A stretch of DNA of 64,000 bases, from positions 744,001-808,000 of the forward strand of contig NZ_CP060295.1 in the NCBI RefSeq assembly GCF_014302995.1. The letters are read 5' to 3'. The notes under the pieces are model-generated. The model saw only the letters and a list, made by a program, of their open reading frames with translations. It was not told where the DNA came from and did not search any database. Below, one piece after another: positions 1 to 9,295 of the stretch. Position numbers and translations under genes: made by a program. The stretch's first letter is position 1, and each line of letters begins with the position of its first letter. Origin of the DNA: Variovorax sp. PAMC26660. GTDB taxonomy: Bacteria; Pseudomonadota; Gammaproteobacteria; Burkholderiales; Burkholderiaceae_C.

Positions 1-2
1 TA

Positions 3-1244
3 CAGCACGAGTTCGGCATCAGCGCGGGCACCGCGCAGTGGTTTGTCGGCGCCTACATCCTGGCGTTCGGCAGCTTCCTGTTGCTCGGCGGGCGATGCGC
101 CGATCTGTTCGGCCGGCGGCGCGTGCTGGTGATCGGACTGGCCGTGTTCGCGCTGGTGTCGGTGTTCGGCGTGTTCGCCGACGACGCGTTCCTGCTCATC
201 GTCTCGCGCTTCATCAAGGGCATGACCGCAGGCTTCACCGGACCGGCCGCCATGTCGTTGCTGGCCACCAGCTTTGCCGAAGGACCGTATCGCAACAAGG
301 CTTTCGGCATCTTCAATCTCTTCGAGGCGTCGGGCTACTCCTCAGGGTTGTTGATCGGCGGCCTGCTCGCGGCGATGAACTGGCGCTACATCTTCATCCT
401 GCCGATCCCGGTGGCCGTGCTGCTGCTGTTGGCCGCCCTGCGGTTTCTGCCACCGGACCCGCCGCGCACCGAACGGCTGCGGCTCGACATCGGCGGTGCG
501 CTGACGCTGGTTGCGGGGACGTTGCTGTTGGTCTTCACTGTGGTCTCTGCAGAAGAGGCGGGCTGGGTATCGCTGCGGACCCTCGGCGGCTTCGCCCTGT
601 CCGTGCTGTTGCTCGTGGGCTTCGTTGTCATCGAGCGCAACGCGAAGCAGCCGCTGATCCGGTTGAGCATCTTTCGCAACCGGGGCCTGGTGGCCGCCAA
701 CGTCAGTGCCGCATTGCTGTACGGCGGCGCGATGGGCTTTCAGTTCCTGATTGCGTTGTACCTGCAGAACCTGCACGGCTGGACGCCGTGGCAGATGGCG
801 CTGGTGCTGTTGCCTGCGGGGTTGATGGTGGTCGTCATCGGGCCGAAGATCGGCGCGCTCATCGGCAGGTTCGGCGTCAACCGCGTGCTGCTGGTCGGGC
901 TCGCGGCCTTCGTGCCCTGCTACCTGCTGATGCTGCGCATCGGCCCGGAGCCGGACCTGTGGGGCGTGCTGCTGCCCGCGTCGGTGTTGTGGGGTGTGGG
1001 CTTTGCCCTGAGCATCTCGGCGCTGATGGTGGCCGGCACCAGCGGCGTGGCCGACGAAGAGCAAGGGCTCGCCGCCGGCCTGCTCAACAGCTCGCTGCAG
1101 GTGGGCGGGGCCTGCGGCCTCGCGGTGGTCACCGCAGCGATCTTGCCCGGCACACAGCTGTCGATGCTGTATGCGGGCGTGGCGGTCATCCTCGTGTTCG
1201 CCGTGCTGACCCTGCTTGCGCAGTTGATCCGCGCAAAAGCATGA
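3..1244 (+). CDS. MFS drug-exporter-type transporter, 5' end outside window
   Basis: The reading frame is already open at base 3 and runs 413 codons to a TGA, so the true start lies upstream. It begins in the first membrane segments. The loop GGRCADLFGRRR is the MFS motif A of proton-coupled antiporters, and many hydrophobic helices follow. The layout resembles the DHA2 (14-helix, EmrB/QacA-like) family, whose members export drugs or metabolites across the inner membrane by proton exchange. The substrate cannot be inferred. It is convergent with the HU-like gene. The family call is firm, the substrate unknown. Confidence 0.85.
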   Translation, partial: QHEFGISAGTAQWFVGAYILAFGSFLLLGGRCADLFGRRRVLVIGLAVFALVSVFGVFADDAFLLIVSRFIKGMTAGFTGPAAMSLLATSFAEGPYRNKAFGIFNLFEASGYSSGLLIGGLLAAMNWRYIFILPIPVAVLLLLAALRFLPPDPPRTERLRLDIGGALTLVAGTLLLVFTVVSAEEAGWVSLRTLGGFALSVLLLVGFVVIERNAKQPLIRLSIFRNRGLVAANVSAALLYGGAMGFQFLIALYLQNLHGWTPWQMALVLLPAGLMVVVIGPKIGALIGRFGVNRVLLVGLAAFVPCYLLMLRIGPEPDLWGVLLPASVLWGVGFALSISALMVAGTSGVADEEQGLAAGLLNSSLQVGGACGLAVVTAAILPGTQLSMLYAGVAVILVFAVLTLLAQLIRAKA

Positions 1245-1265
1245 CAGGCAACGCGATGCGGATGC

Positions 1266-1286
1266 CGCCTGAAGAGCCGTCAGGCG
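1266..1286. terminator. Hairpin between convergent genes
   Basis: A perfect 7-bp stem (CGCCTGA / TCAGGCG) with a 7-nt loop lies between the MFS stop and the HU-like stop and overlaps the end of the HU-like gene. There is no T-run on either side, so it is at best a bidirectional, possibly Rho-assisted, terminator. Confidence 0.35.
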
Positions 1287-1558
1287 ACGTTGACCGCGTC
1301 CTTCAGCGCCTTGCCGGCGGCGAACTTGGGCGCCTTGCTGGCCTTGATGGTCATCGGCTCGCCGGTCGACGGGTTGCGGCCCGAGCGCTCGGGGCGGCTC
1401 GCCACCGTGAAGGTGCCGAAGCCGATCAGTTGCACCGTTTCGCCACGCGCCAGGGCGCCCGACAGGTTTTCGATGGCGGAGTCGAGCGCGCGGGCTGCGT
1501 CGGCCTTGCTGAGGTTCGTGTCCGTGGCGATGGCGGCGATGAGTTCGGTCTTGTTCAA
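1280..1558 (-). CDS. HU/IHF-family DNA-binding protein
   Basis: This 92-residue histone-like protein bends and compacts DNA in the nucleoid as a dimer. The sequence shows the HU fold in order: N-terminal helices starting NKTELIAAIA, the GFGTF strand, and the beta-arm motif RNPSTGEP that inserts into the minor groove. I chose a TTG start at 1556-1558 because it gives the usual HU length, begins at the conserved NKTELI, and has a purine-rich GAAAGAA upstream. A longer ATG-initiated frame would add 38 residues that no HU protein has. It is probably one of several HU paralogues. Confidence 0.9.
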   Translation of the reverse strand: MNKTELIAAIATDTNLSKADAARALDSAIENLSGALARGETVQLIGFGTFTVASRPERSGRNPSTGEPMTIKASKAPKFAAGKALKDAVNVA

Positions 1559-1728
1559 AACGAGGGGTTCTTTCTTCAATGGAAGGGTTGGGAGGGTTCG
1601 GTTCACGCGCAAGCGCACCGGCACCGAATTTAAACGCCCCGGAGCCCGTATCGAGGCACGCAGGCGTTTCAAAACTGAAACATCGTGATCGATGGCCGGG
1701 TCTTCGCCCGATCAAGCCGGCGCTGCCT

Positions 1729-2814
1729 CTACCTGAAAGCCGGCCTGCGCCAGGACGAATGCAGATCCGGTTTCGAGCGGTCGCGTTGGATCAACGGCGC
1801 ATATTCATGCAGTTCCTGCGGCGCGATGTCATAGGCACGACGAAACGCACGCGTGAAGCTCGATGCATTGTTGAACCCCAGCCCCGATGCAATGTCCTGC
1901 ACCGCCACATGCGGAAAGCGCACCAGTTCATCGGCCGCCGTTCGCAGCCTGCGGGCGCGAATGTAGGCGGCCAGTCCACCTTCGTGCTCGAACAGGCGGT
2001 ACACGGTGGCACGCGACAGGTGCAGCGACTGCAGCACGCTGTCGGGAGACAGATCGGGGTCGTGCAGATGGGCCTCGACATGGCGCCGCACCTGCCCGTA
2101 GACAGCGGCTCGCACGGCCGCGCGGGCGTTGCCGGAAAGACCCGCCTCCCGGCTGAAAACCGCAGCCAGCAACTGAATCGCGGTGCGGAAGGCTTCGCCC
2201 GCGTCGTCTCTGCTCAGGCCCACGATCTGCTGATTGAGCGCGACGAGATGCGCGACCAGCATGCGCATCAATGGCGTGACGGCATGAACCCGTCGCCCAT
2301 GCAGCGAGGCTGCATCAGGAAAGGCGTTTTCCACCAGCGCGCGCGGCACGAAGAACAGCAGCATCCGGCCATGGAAACTCCGGATGGTGCAAGGCTGGTC
2401 CATGTCCAGCGCCAGGATGCTTGGAACGGACGGCGTGTGCTGCGTATCCGGCTGATGCCTGCGGCCCTTGAAATGAGAAGGCTCGCCTTCCAGGAACAGG
2501 CTGAACGAAATGTCGCGAACGCTTTCCGTAGACACACGGCCCAGCGACCGCTCGGCCACATTGGGGCTGGTGTGGATCTCGAAGAAAGTCAGATCGTCGA
2601 TGGAGTAGCGGGAAAGCGAAGCATCGAAGCTTTCCTCGCCGCGATTCGACACCGGGCGTATGTCGTAGACAGGGCTCATTCGCTCCTGCCACGCCAGCAG
2701 GCTCTGACGCGCATCGCCCTGCACGCTGAAATTGCTGTGGACGATGCCGGGCGCGAGCATCGGCGGTGCTGGGGGCAGCAGCAGGCGTTCTGTCAGAACG
2801 CGATCGGGAAACAT
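1729..2814 (-). CDS. AraC-family transcriptional regulator
   Basis: This is a 361-residue regulator. An N-terminal ligand or dimerisation region of the AraC_binding_2 type spans about residues 20-200. The C-terminal double helix-turn-helix spans about residues 250-345; recognisable parts are LSRATVYRLFEHEGG and the second helix pair around QDIASGLGFNNASSFTRAFRR. The start at 2814 (MFPDRV) follows the family layout. A further 117 in-frame codons upstream are low-complexity and overlap the divergent lipoprotein gene. The effector is unknown; the divergent gene at 3002 is a possible target. Confidence 0.85.
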   Translation of the reverse strand: MFPDRVLTERLLLPPAPPMLAPGIVHSNFSVQGDARQSLLAWQERMSPVYDIRPVSNRGEESFDASLSRYSIDDLTFFEIHTSPNVAERSLGRVSTESVRDISFSLFLEGEPSHFKGRRHQPDTQHTPSVPSILALDMDQPCTIRSFHGRMLLFFVPRALVENAFPDAASLHGRRVHAVTPLMRMLVAHLVALNQQIVGLSRDDAGEAFRTAIQLLAAVFSREAGLSGNARAAVRAAVYGQVRRHVEAHLHDPDLSPDSVLQSLHLSRATVYRLFEHEGGLAAYIRARRLRTAADELVRFPHVAVQDIASGLGFNNASSFTRAFRRAYDIAPQELHEYAPLIQRDRSKPDLHSSWRRPAFR

Positions 2815-3001
2815 GGGATGGGCGGGGGTGTTGTTGCGTTGGTGCTCGCGGCTGGCGATTTTCACCGAGAAGCGCCGGGGCGCATTCGCGAGTCGACAGC
2901 CGCGCTTGAGGCGAGCTGTGCCGGGCGCGAGATGGCGGCCACAATGCCGCCTCACGCCCTTGCTCGAACCTGTGCCAACCCCGAACACGACAACTCGAAA
3001 A

Positions 3002-3352
3002 ATGCTCAACACCACACCATGGGTCAGGGCCGCCGCCCTCCTCGCGCTGACCGCGACGATGACGGGATGCTGCTTCTGGGGCCCCGCCATGACAAGCTCG
3101 CAGCAGCAATGGGTCAAGACCTCGCTGTTCGCGGAAAGCCAGGAAAACGCGGACACGGCCTGCACGAAGGAACTCGCGTCGCTCTTCGATGCCTGCGAAA
3201 AAGCGCCCGGCGCCCGTTACTCCAACCATGCGCAAGCCATCGTCTCGCCCGAGGCCTGCTGGAAGCCGAAGTTCGACGCCTGCATGGCCAAGCACGGATG
3301 GGAGCAGCAGTATGTTGAACGGCAGACTTGTCCGGGTATGAAGCTCTTCTGA
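3002..3352 (+). CDS. Small cysteine-rich putative lipoprotein
   Basis: This 116-residue protein has a short signal peptide ending in MTGC, which fits a lipobox with the lipidated cysteine near residue 23. The mature part has further cysteines spaced as TAC, DAC, EAC, DAC and QTC, which suggests disulfides in the periplasm. I do not recognise a named family. The ATG at 3002 was chosen because it starts the signal peptide; the frame is open further upstream. It is divergent from the AraC regulator. Its function is unknown. Confidence 0.65.
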   Translation: MLNTTPWVRAAALLALTATMTGCCFWGPAMTSSQQQWVKTSLFAESQENADTACTKELASLFDACEKAPGARYSNHAQAIVSPEACWKPKFDACMAKHGWEQQYVERQTCPGMKLF

Positions 3353-3446
3353 TTTCTTAAGAAAGCTGGGCATCGGCGCGGTCTTCGCCCACAATCCCGC
3401 CGGTGTTGAAGTTCGCGACCGCAACCGCTTATCGCAAGGACCGCCC

Positions 3447-5033
3447 ATGAAGTGCTCAATCCGCAGTTCACTCACGACAGCCGCCGCCGCGCTGTGCCTG
3501 ACGGCAGTGCTGGCCTCCTGCGGAGGGGGCGGCGGTGGAGGTGGTGGTGGAGGCATCGGGATCGGCATAGGCGCCGGTACTGGCACCGGCGGAGCGCCCG
3601 CGCCCACCACCACGGCGCAATTGCCGGCACGCGATGCCCTCATCGCACGGGCCCGTGCCCTCGAACTCGATACGCCCTACGTGCCGCCGCCCGGCAACGT
3701 GCTGGAGCACAACACCTCCGGCTTTGCCAAGACCATGTGTTCCGCCGTGTTCATCACCGGTATCGACCCCGACGTTGCTGCCGAAAGCCTCGGCTACTTC
3801 GTCGGACCATACGCCCAGCGCCAGAACGTGGGCAAACCCGTGGTCGACCGTGCCAAGAAGGAAGTACGCATCACGATCCCCAACGGCCCGACGCTGGTGG
3901 CGCGCTACTTCGGCTCGCAAGGCTGCATCACGCTGCCGGCCGGCAAGGACGACGTGCTCTTCACGCCCGTCGACATCAAGAGCACCCTGCCCGACCCCGC
4001 CACCCAGCCCTGGCCGATGGGCGACGTGCTGCCGAGCGACCCGCCGCCGGCCGGCGTCGACATGACCAAGATCACCCAGGCCGTCGACGCCGCGTTCAGC
4101 GTGCCGGAGGCCTACACATCGGCCTTCGTGGTCACGCACAAGGGCCGCATCGTCGGCGAGCGCTACATGAACGGCATCGGCGCGACGACGCCGCTCGAAT
4201 CATGGTCGATGGGCAAGAGCGTCACGGCCACGATGATGGGCATCCTGATGAAGCAGGGCGTCTACACGCTCGACCAGCAGGCGCCCATCCCTGAATGGCA
4301 AGGTGCCGGCGATGGCCGCCAGAAGATCAAGATCTCGGACATCATGCAGATGTCCAGCGGGCTGCGCATCAAGGCGCCCGACGATCCGGACTTCGATCCC
4401 AACGGCACCTACCCCGATCACATCTACTTCTACACGGGCCGCATCAACGCGTTCAACTACGCAGCCACCCGGCCGCAGCAATGGCCGCCCGGCGCTGTGG
4501 GCCGCTACCGCAACACCGATCCGGTGCTGGCCAACTACCTCGTGCGCCTCGCGGTGGAAAAACGCGGTGAGCAGTACCTCTCGTTTCCGCAGCGCGCGCT
4601 CTTCGACAAGATCGGCATTCGCTCCATGGTGATCGAGACCGACCCGTACGGCAACTTCCTCACGCAAGGCTATGACTTCATGTCGGCGCGCGACTGGGCC
4701 CGCCTGGGCAATCTCTACCTGCAGGACGGCGTGTGGAATGGCGAGCGCATCCTTCCCGAGGGCTTTGTCAAATTCGTGAGCAGCGTGGCGCCGGCATGGG
4801 CTGCGGACAAGCGCCCGATCTATGGCGGCTTTTTCTGGATCAACGGGATGGGTGGGCTGGCTGCGCCGACGTCGGCCTACTACATGCTCGGCGCCGACGG
4901 GCAGTTCGTGGTCGTGATTCCGTCGCACGACCTCATCGTGGTGCGGATCGGTTATTCCAAGGGAGCGCCGTTCGCAACCTCGACGCTGAACAAGGCGCTT
5001 GCGCTGCTGACTGCGGCGGTGCCGCAGCACTGA
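3447..5033 (+). CDS. Serine hydrolase of the class C beta-lactamase/esterase fold, lipoprotein
   Basis: This 528-residue protein belongs to the beta-lactamase-related serine hydrolases (PF00144), which include esterases, D-aminopeptidases and peptidoglycan enzymes. The SxxK catalytic motif is SMGK (Ser about 254, Lys about 257), and the second motif is YRN (Tyr about 354). The N-terminus is a lipoprotein signal ending LASC at about residue 24, followed by eleven glycines and a Gly/Ile/Thr-rich stretch that looks like a flexible tether. Residues 60-190 before the hydrolase domain match nothing I recognise. It is probably an envelope-anchored esterase or amidase; the substrate is unknown. Confidence 0.85.
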   Translation: MKCSIRSSLTTAAAALCLTAVLASCGGGGGGGGGGGIGIGIGAGTGTGGAPAPTTTAQLPARDALIARARALELDTPYVPPPGNVLEHNTSGFAKTMCSAVFITGIDPDVAAESLGYFVGPYAQRQNVGKPVVDRAKKEVRITIPNGPTLVARYFGSQGCITLPAGKDDVLFTPVDIKSTLPDPATQPWPMGDVLPSDPPPAGVDMTKITQAVDAAFSVPEAYTSAFVVTHKGRIVGERYMNGIGATTPLESWSMGKSVTATMMGILMKQGVYTLDQQAPIPEWQGAGDGRQKIKISDIMQMSSGLRIKAPDDPDFDPNGTYPDHIYFYTGRINAFNYAATRPQQWPPGAVGRYRNTDPVLANYLVRLAVEKRGEQYLSFPQRALFDKIGIRSMVIETDPYGNFLTQGYDFMSARDWARLGNLYLQDGVWNGERILPEGFVKFVSSVAPAWAADKRPIYGGFFWINGMGGLAAPTSAYYMLGADGQFVVVIPSHDLIVVRIGYSKGAPFATSTLNKALALLTAAVPQH

Positions 5034-5035
5034 CC

Positions 5036-5662
5036 TTAGTCGCGGCCGAAGACCAGCAGCAGGTTGTTCGCTGGCATCGCATGCCGCTCGCGCAACGCAA
5101 GGCCTGCTCGCCTCGCCTGCGCCACTACATCTTCCAGGCGACGGATGCCCCAGGCGGGGTTTCGAGCGCGCAAGTCTTCATCGAACGCCCGGTTGCTTGG
5201 CACCGGTGGGCCTTCTTCTTCGAAGTAAGGCCCGTACGTGATCAGCAACCCGCCAGGAAGCAGATGCCGCGCGGCCCCTTGCATCAGGGCGGCGCATGCG
5301 GGCCACGGCGCGATGTGCAGCATGTTGGCGCAGTAGATGGCGTCGAACTTCTCCTCCTTGTCCGCGAACTCGGAACCATGCGACGGCCATTCAGGGGCCA
5401 TCACGTCGAGCAGGAGCGGCGGGCGCAGATTAGACAGCGCAGCGTCTGCGACCCGCCTTGCGAGCGCAGGGAGCATGCGGGCATCCGCGTCGGTGGGCTG
5501 CCAGATCCAGGCAGGCATTGCCGCTGCGAACCAAGCGGCGTGCTGACCTGTTCCGGATGCAATCTCCAGCGCGGTGCCGCTCTCGCCGAGGATGCCGGTC
5601 AATGCATCGAGGATGGGCTGCTTGTTGCGGTCGGCGGCGGGGCTGTGGGGAAGATCAGGCAT
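5036..5662 (-). CDS. DUF938 family SAM-dependent methyltransferase-like protein
   Basis: This 208-residue protein matches the DUF938 family throughout. It opens with a conserved PAADRNKQPILDAL segment, followed by the SAM-binding glycine loop LEIASGTGQHA at about residues 33-43. The motif IYCANMLHIAPW lies near residue 112 and GPYFEEEG near residue 145. The fold is a class I methyltransferase; the natural substrate is not known. Its stop lies 3 bp from the stop of the convergent serine hydrolase. Confidence 0.88.
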   Translation of the reverse strand: MPDLPHSPAADRNKQPILDALTGILGESGTALEIASGTGQHAAWFAAAMPAWIWQPTDADARMLPALARRVADAALSNLRPPLLLDVMAPEWPSHGSEFADKEEKFDAIYCANMLHIAPWPACAALMQGAARHLLPGGLLITYGPYFEEEGPPVPSNRAFDEDLRARNPAWGIRRLEDVVAQARRAGLALRERHAMPANNLLLVFGRD

Positions 5663-5785
5663 AGGGATTGGGCGTTCATGGATGCGGCTTGAAGGGTATC
5701 AGGCGAGGCCATTCCAACGCGTGCCTGTCGTTCGACGGCAAACGGCCGCACCGCGCGAATCCGGCCTCGTCAGGCAATCAATCGA

Positions 5786-6766
5786 TCAATGCGACGTCAC
5801 CCATCCCTGCTGACCCGGCAAAGGAGGCATCGCGAAGCTCGACTTCAGGCGCGCAACCTCATCGCCCGGACTGAGCCCGAAGAAGCGCTTGAACTCACGA
5901 CTGAACTGCGACGCGCTTTCATAGCCCACCTCGATGCTCGCCGCGGACGCCGTCTTCCCGTTTCTCAGCATCAGCAGGCGCGCTTGATGAAGGCGTACCG
6001 ACTTGAGGTACTGCATCGGGGAACTCTGGGTGACGGCACGAAAGTGAGTGTGAAACGTAGGGATGCTCATGCCCGCCTCGCGGGCCAGGCGCTCGACGGT
6101 GAGGCGGTCGCTGTAGGTGGTGTGGATGCGCCGCACGGCCTTGGCGATCTTTCCGAACTGACCCTGGCTGGCGAGCGCCGCGCGCATCGACCCACCCTGC
6201 TCTGTGCTGAGTACCCGAAAGTAGATCTCGCGCACGATCGCTGGCCCGAGCAACACCGCCTCTACGGGCGAGCTCATGGCTTCAAGAAACCGGAGGACGG
6301 TCTGGGCCAGCGCGTCGTCCATCGGTGTGGAGAACATGCCCACCGGTGCGGCCCGTGCGCTCTCACTCTCGGTAAGTTCATCGAGCTGCAGCGCAAGGTC
6401 GGCGAGAACGGGGATATCCAGGCTGAAGTAGATCGCGAGCAGAGGCTCGTCGGCGCTGGCGTCGGTCTCCATGGTGAACGGCACCGGCACGGACACCGCA
6501 AGGTAATGCTGGGCATCGTAGAGGTAGACCTGATGGGCCCAGAGGCCGCGCTTGCGTCCCTGGCAGACGATGACGATGCCGGGTTCGTAGAGCACGGGGG
6601 TCGAGGCCAATGGACGATCAGAGCGCAGGAAACGCACGTCCGGCAGCGCCGTCAGCGTGTAGCCCTCTTGAGGTGCGAGTCGCTTCAAGAGCGCCACCAT
6701 GCGGGCCTGGCGCTCCTGGCGGGACTTGCGAACGCGGTCGATGGTGGATGCGTGCGACTTGCTCAT
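5786..6766 (-). CDS. AraC-family regulator with AraC_N domain
   Basis: This 326-residue regulator has an N-terminal AraC_N-type cupin domain (PF06719) at about residues 30-190, including the phrase YEPGIVIVCQGRK typical of the family. Two helix-turn-helix motifs follow at about residues 220-310, ending in SASQFSREFKRFFG. It is divergently transcribed from the SDR gene at 6891. In this family the neighbouring divergent SDR or aldo/keto reductase is commonly the target, so control of that gene is a fair inference. The inducer is unknown. Confidence 0.9.
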   Translation of the reverse strand: MSKSHASTIDRVRKSRQERQARMVALLKRLAPQEGYTLTALPDVRFLRSDRPLASTPVLYEPGIVIVCQGRKRGLWAHQVYLYDAQHYLAVSVPVPFTMETDASADEPLLAIYFSLDIPVLADLALQLDELTESESARAAPVGMFSTPMDDALAQTVLRFLEAMSSPVEAVLLGPAIVREIYFRVLSTEQGGSMRAALASQGQFGKIAKAVRRIHTTYSDRLTVERLAREAGMSIPTFHTHFRAVTQSSPMQYLKSVRLHQARLLMLRNGKTASAASIEVGYESASQFSREFKRFFGLSPGDEVARLKSSFAMPPLPGQQGWVTSH

Positions 6767-6890
6767 TCAGCCTACTGTGCATCAATTCGAACAAAAAGTG
6801 ACCTGGTGTTGGACGGTGCTCATAGCAATAGGCAAGCAACTCATAGGATTGCGACTGGCTTCAACGTCCTCTCGATTCCAGAATCGACGC

Positions 6891-7727
6891 ATGAAAAACA
6901 GCAAGACTTTCTTCATCACGGGCGTCAGCAGCGGCTTCGGCCGCGCCATTGCGAACGCCGCGCTGCGGGCCGGCCACCGGGTCGTCGGAACCGTTCGTAC
7001 CGAGCAAGCGGCGACCGAATTCAAAGGGCAATTTCACGCAGAGGCCCATGTCAGGCTGCTCGACGTGACACAGTTCGACGCCGTTGCGCCACTCGCCGCC
7101 GCCGTCGAGGCGGAGATCGGGCCGGTGGACGTGGTGATCAACAACGCGGGGTACGGCCATGAGGGCATCCTGGAGGAATCGTCGCTCGATGACATGCGTC
7201 GCCAGTTCGACGTCAACGTTTTTGGCGCGGTCGCAGTCATCAAGGCGTTCCTGCCGTTCATGCGTCAGCGCCGGCGCGGCCACATCGTCAACATCACGTC
7301 GATGGGTGGCTACATCACGATGCCCGGCATCAGCTACTACTGCGGCAGCAAGTTCGCCCTCGAAGGAATCTCCGAGACCTTGGCAAAAGAGGTGAAAGGC
7401 CTCGGCATCGCAGTCACGGCTGTCGCCCCCGGATCTTTCAGGACAGACTGGGCGGGCCGTTCGATGGTGCGCAGCGCGCGCTCCATCAGCGACTACGACA
7501 GCCTGTTCGATCCAGTTCGGCAATCGCGCGTGGACAAGAGCGGCAAGCAGCCAGGCGATCCGGACAAGGCCGCTGCGGCGATCCTCACTCTGGTGGACAT
7601 GCCGGAGCCGCCGGAGCACCTGCTGATCGGCAGCGACGCGCTCGGGGTCGTACGAGCAAAGCTCGATGCGATGCAAGCGAGCCTGACAAGACATGAAGGG
7701 CTGACGCGCTCGACCGATATTTCTTGA
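6891..7727 (+). CDS. Short-chain dehydrogenase/reductase
   Basis: This 278-residue classical SDR oxidoreductase uses NAD(P)H to reduce carbonyls or oxidise alcohols in the cytoplasm. The cofactor-binding motif TGVSSGFG is near residue 9, and NNAG follows at about residue 83. The catalytic serine is in NITSMGG, and the YxxxK pair is in YYCGSK. An arginine at VGTVRTE after strand 2 hints at NADPH preference. The ATG at 6891 places the Rossmann motif at the usual distance. It is divergent from the AraC_N regulator at 5786. The substrate is unknown. Confidence 0.92.
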   Translation: MKNSKTFFITGVSSGFGRAIANAALRAGHRVVGTVRTEQAATEFKGQFHAEAHVRLLDVTQFDAVAPLAAAVEAEIGPVDVVINNAGYGHEGILEESSLDDMRRQFDVNVFGAVAVIKAFLPFMRQRRRGHIVNITSMGGYITMPGISYYCGSKFALEGISETLAKEVKGLGIAVTAVAPGSFRTDWAGRSMVRSARSISDYDSLFDPVRQSRVDKSGKQPGDPDKAAAAILTLVDMPEPPEHLLIGSDALGVVRAKLDAMQASLTRHEGLTRSTDIS

Positions 7728-7792
7728 CGTCGCGTCCGGAGCGATCTCATCGAGCCGCTCTATGGAAGCCATCGTCAGGCGCGGCCCATCGT

Positions 7793-8062
7793 CTAGGCGA
7801 TCTCAAAGCCCAATCTTTGGGCAACCAAGGGCCAGTCGTTTCCCGCGAGACCTGCTCCCATCAAGGTATCTCGCCAGTCCACCTGCGAGGCGGAGACCTC
7901 TTTCAGAAGCCTGTCGATCTGTTCGCTCAAGTGGACCTCCGAAGCAGCCGGTCGTCGGTCAGGCAGATGCGGCGAGGAACGGATCCTAAGCATTCGGACA
8001 GAATCCGCCAGGTGCTTGACGGCCAATGCATGGCACAAATCCCTATCGAAACCACCTGCCAC
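7793..8062 (-). CDS. Hypothetical small protein, uncertain
   Basis: A GTG-initiated frame of 89 codons lies in the otherwise empty 350-bp gap between the SDR gene and the hydrolase. The predicted protein has a soluble composition with a plausible amphipathic middle (HLSEQIDRLLKEV) and an ordinary C-terminus. That is more protein-like than most shadow frames, but there is no convincing ribosome site and I recognise no family. It could equally be a gene remnant within the atypical patch. Confidence 0.35.
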   Translation of the reverse strand: MAGGFDRDLCHALAVKHLADSVRMLRIRSSPHLPDRRPAASEVHLSEQIDRLLKEVSASQVDWRDTLMGAGLAGNDWPLVAQRLGFEIA

Positions 8063-8077
8063 GAGGAATAATTTTCA

Positions 8078-8767
8078 ATGCTGATGCAGACACTGCAAGA
8101 CGGAGTTGACTCATTCGAGGTCTCGGTGCACGAAGCCGCCGCAGGTTCTCCGGTGGTGCTTTTCGCCGTGGGATCGGGTGGTCAACCAGAACGTCTCTCA
8201 ACGCTCCTGAACGCCTTGGCTGCGGCCGGTTGCGCGGTTGTTGCACCGCATTTCGAGCGGCTTGCTTCGACGACGCCCAGAGAGGACGAGCTGACCCTAC
8301 GGGCAAGACGCCTCTCCCTCGCACTCGACGCATTCGTTGAGCCCTCTGCAAAGGCAATAGGAGTGGGGCATTCAATTGGTGCAGCGACCCTCGTCGCCAT
8401 GGCGGGAGCTCAAATGTGGCTAGGGCCGGGCCGGCGCGTCAGCATCGCACCAGACGACCGCTTGGCTCGTCTAGCGCTCTTGGCACCACCAACCGGCTTC
8501 TTCCAGGCTCCGGCAGCACTTGATGCGGTGCGAATCCCAGTTTTGGCATGGGTGGGTTCGGCGGATAGCATCACACCTCCGGCCCAAACCGAATGGCTGG
8601 CGCATGCCATGCGCGATTGGAGCACTGTGGATGTCCGCGTCACAGAAGGGGCCGGCCATTTCTCATTTATGGACATTCCCCCGCCACACGCAACGGAGCC
8701 ACTACCCGACAAGCGTGCGTTTCTCCGGGAGTATTCGAGCGAGATTTGCAAGTTCGTGGTTTGCTAG
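8078..8767 (+). CDS. Alpha/beta hydrolase
   Basis: This 229-residue protein has the alpha/beta hydrolase pattern. A strand and oxyanion region VVLFAVGSGG begins the fold. The nucleophile elbow GHSIG is near residue 90, a probable acid is in VGSADSITPP, and the histidine is in EGAGHFSFMD near the C-terminus. All three catalytic positions are present. The overall size resembles dienelactone-hydrolase-like or small lipase-like enzymes. A second ATG two codons downstream is an equally good start. It sits at the beginning of the atypical small-gene patch. The substrate is unknown. Confidence 0.8.
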   Translation: MLMQTLQDGVDSFEVSVHEAAAGSPVVLFAVGSGGQPERLSTLLNALAAAGCAVVAPHFERLASTTPREDELTLRARRLSLALDAFVEPSAKAIGVGHSIGAATLVAMAGAQMWLGPGRRVSIAPDDRLARLALLAPPTGFFQAPAALDAVRIPVLAWVGSADSITPPAQTEWLAHAMRDWSTVDVRVTEGAGHFSFMDIPPPHATEPLPDKRAFLREYSSEICKFVVC

Positions 8768-8962
8768 GGCACGAATTCTGGCAAGCGGGGTGCGCATTCC
8801 TGGCACATCTCACTGAATTCTGTCGGACGGAATGAACGGATCGGGCCCCTGCTCGACGAGGACGCGTCCGACTACAGACGGCCAAAAGCAGGCGTTGCCG
8901 ACCGCCCTCAAAAAGTGGCGCGTCGAGCCATACTCCCCTCCCAAAGTCCGGAGCAAATTCAC

Positions 8963-9295
8963 ATGACCACAATTGCCGAGAAAACAGGATTCGTCACCCT
9001 CATCAACGTCTTCACCGTCGAGCCTGCGAATCAATCGGAGCTCCTCACGCTACTAGCACGCGCCACGGACACGTCCGTCCGCAACGTACCGGGCTTCGTC
9101 TCCGCAGCTCTTCATCGCAGTGTCGACGGTACAAAAGTCACGATGTACGCGCAGTGGGAAAGCGCCGAGCATTACCAAGCGATGCGTTCAAATCCGGTCG
9201 CGTCACCATTCCTTGACCAAGCACTCGCCATAGCGAAGTTCGACCCCGGTATGTACGAGGTGGTCAAGGTCTTCTCTGCTCCACCCCAAAGCTAG
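8963..9295 (+). CDS. Antibiotic biosynthesis monooxygenase (ABM) domain protein
   Basis: This 110-residue protein has one ABM domain (PF03992), a dimeric ferredoxin-like fold used by small monooxygenases and haem-degrading enzymes. Diagnostic features are the opening FVTLINVFTVEPANQSEL, the central PGFVSAALHRSVDG and the aromatic MYAQWESAEHYQAM. The ATG at 8963 is preceded by a GGAG about 9 bp upstream. Members act on quinones, polyketides or haem, or have no known substrate, so the role here is open. Confidence 0.85.
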   Translation: MTTIAEKTGFVTLINVFTVEPANQSELLTLLARATDTSVRNVPGFVSAALHRSVDGTKVTMYAQWESAEHYQAMRSNPVASPFLDQALAIAKFDPGMYEVVKVFSAPPQS

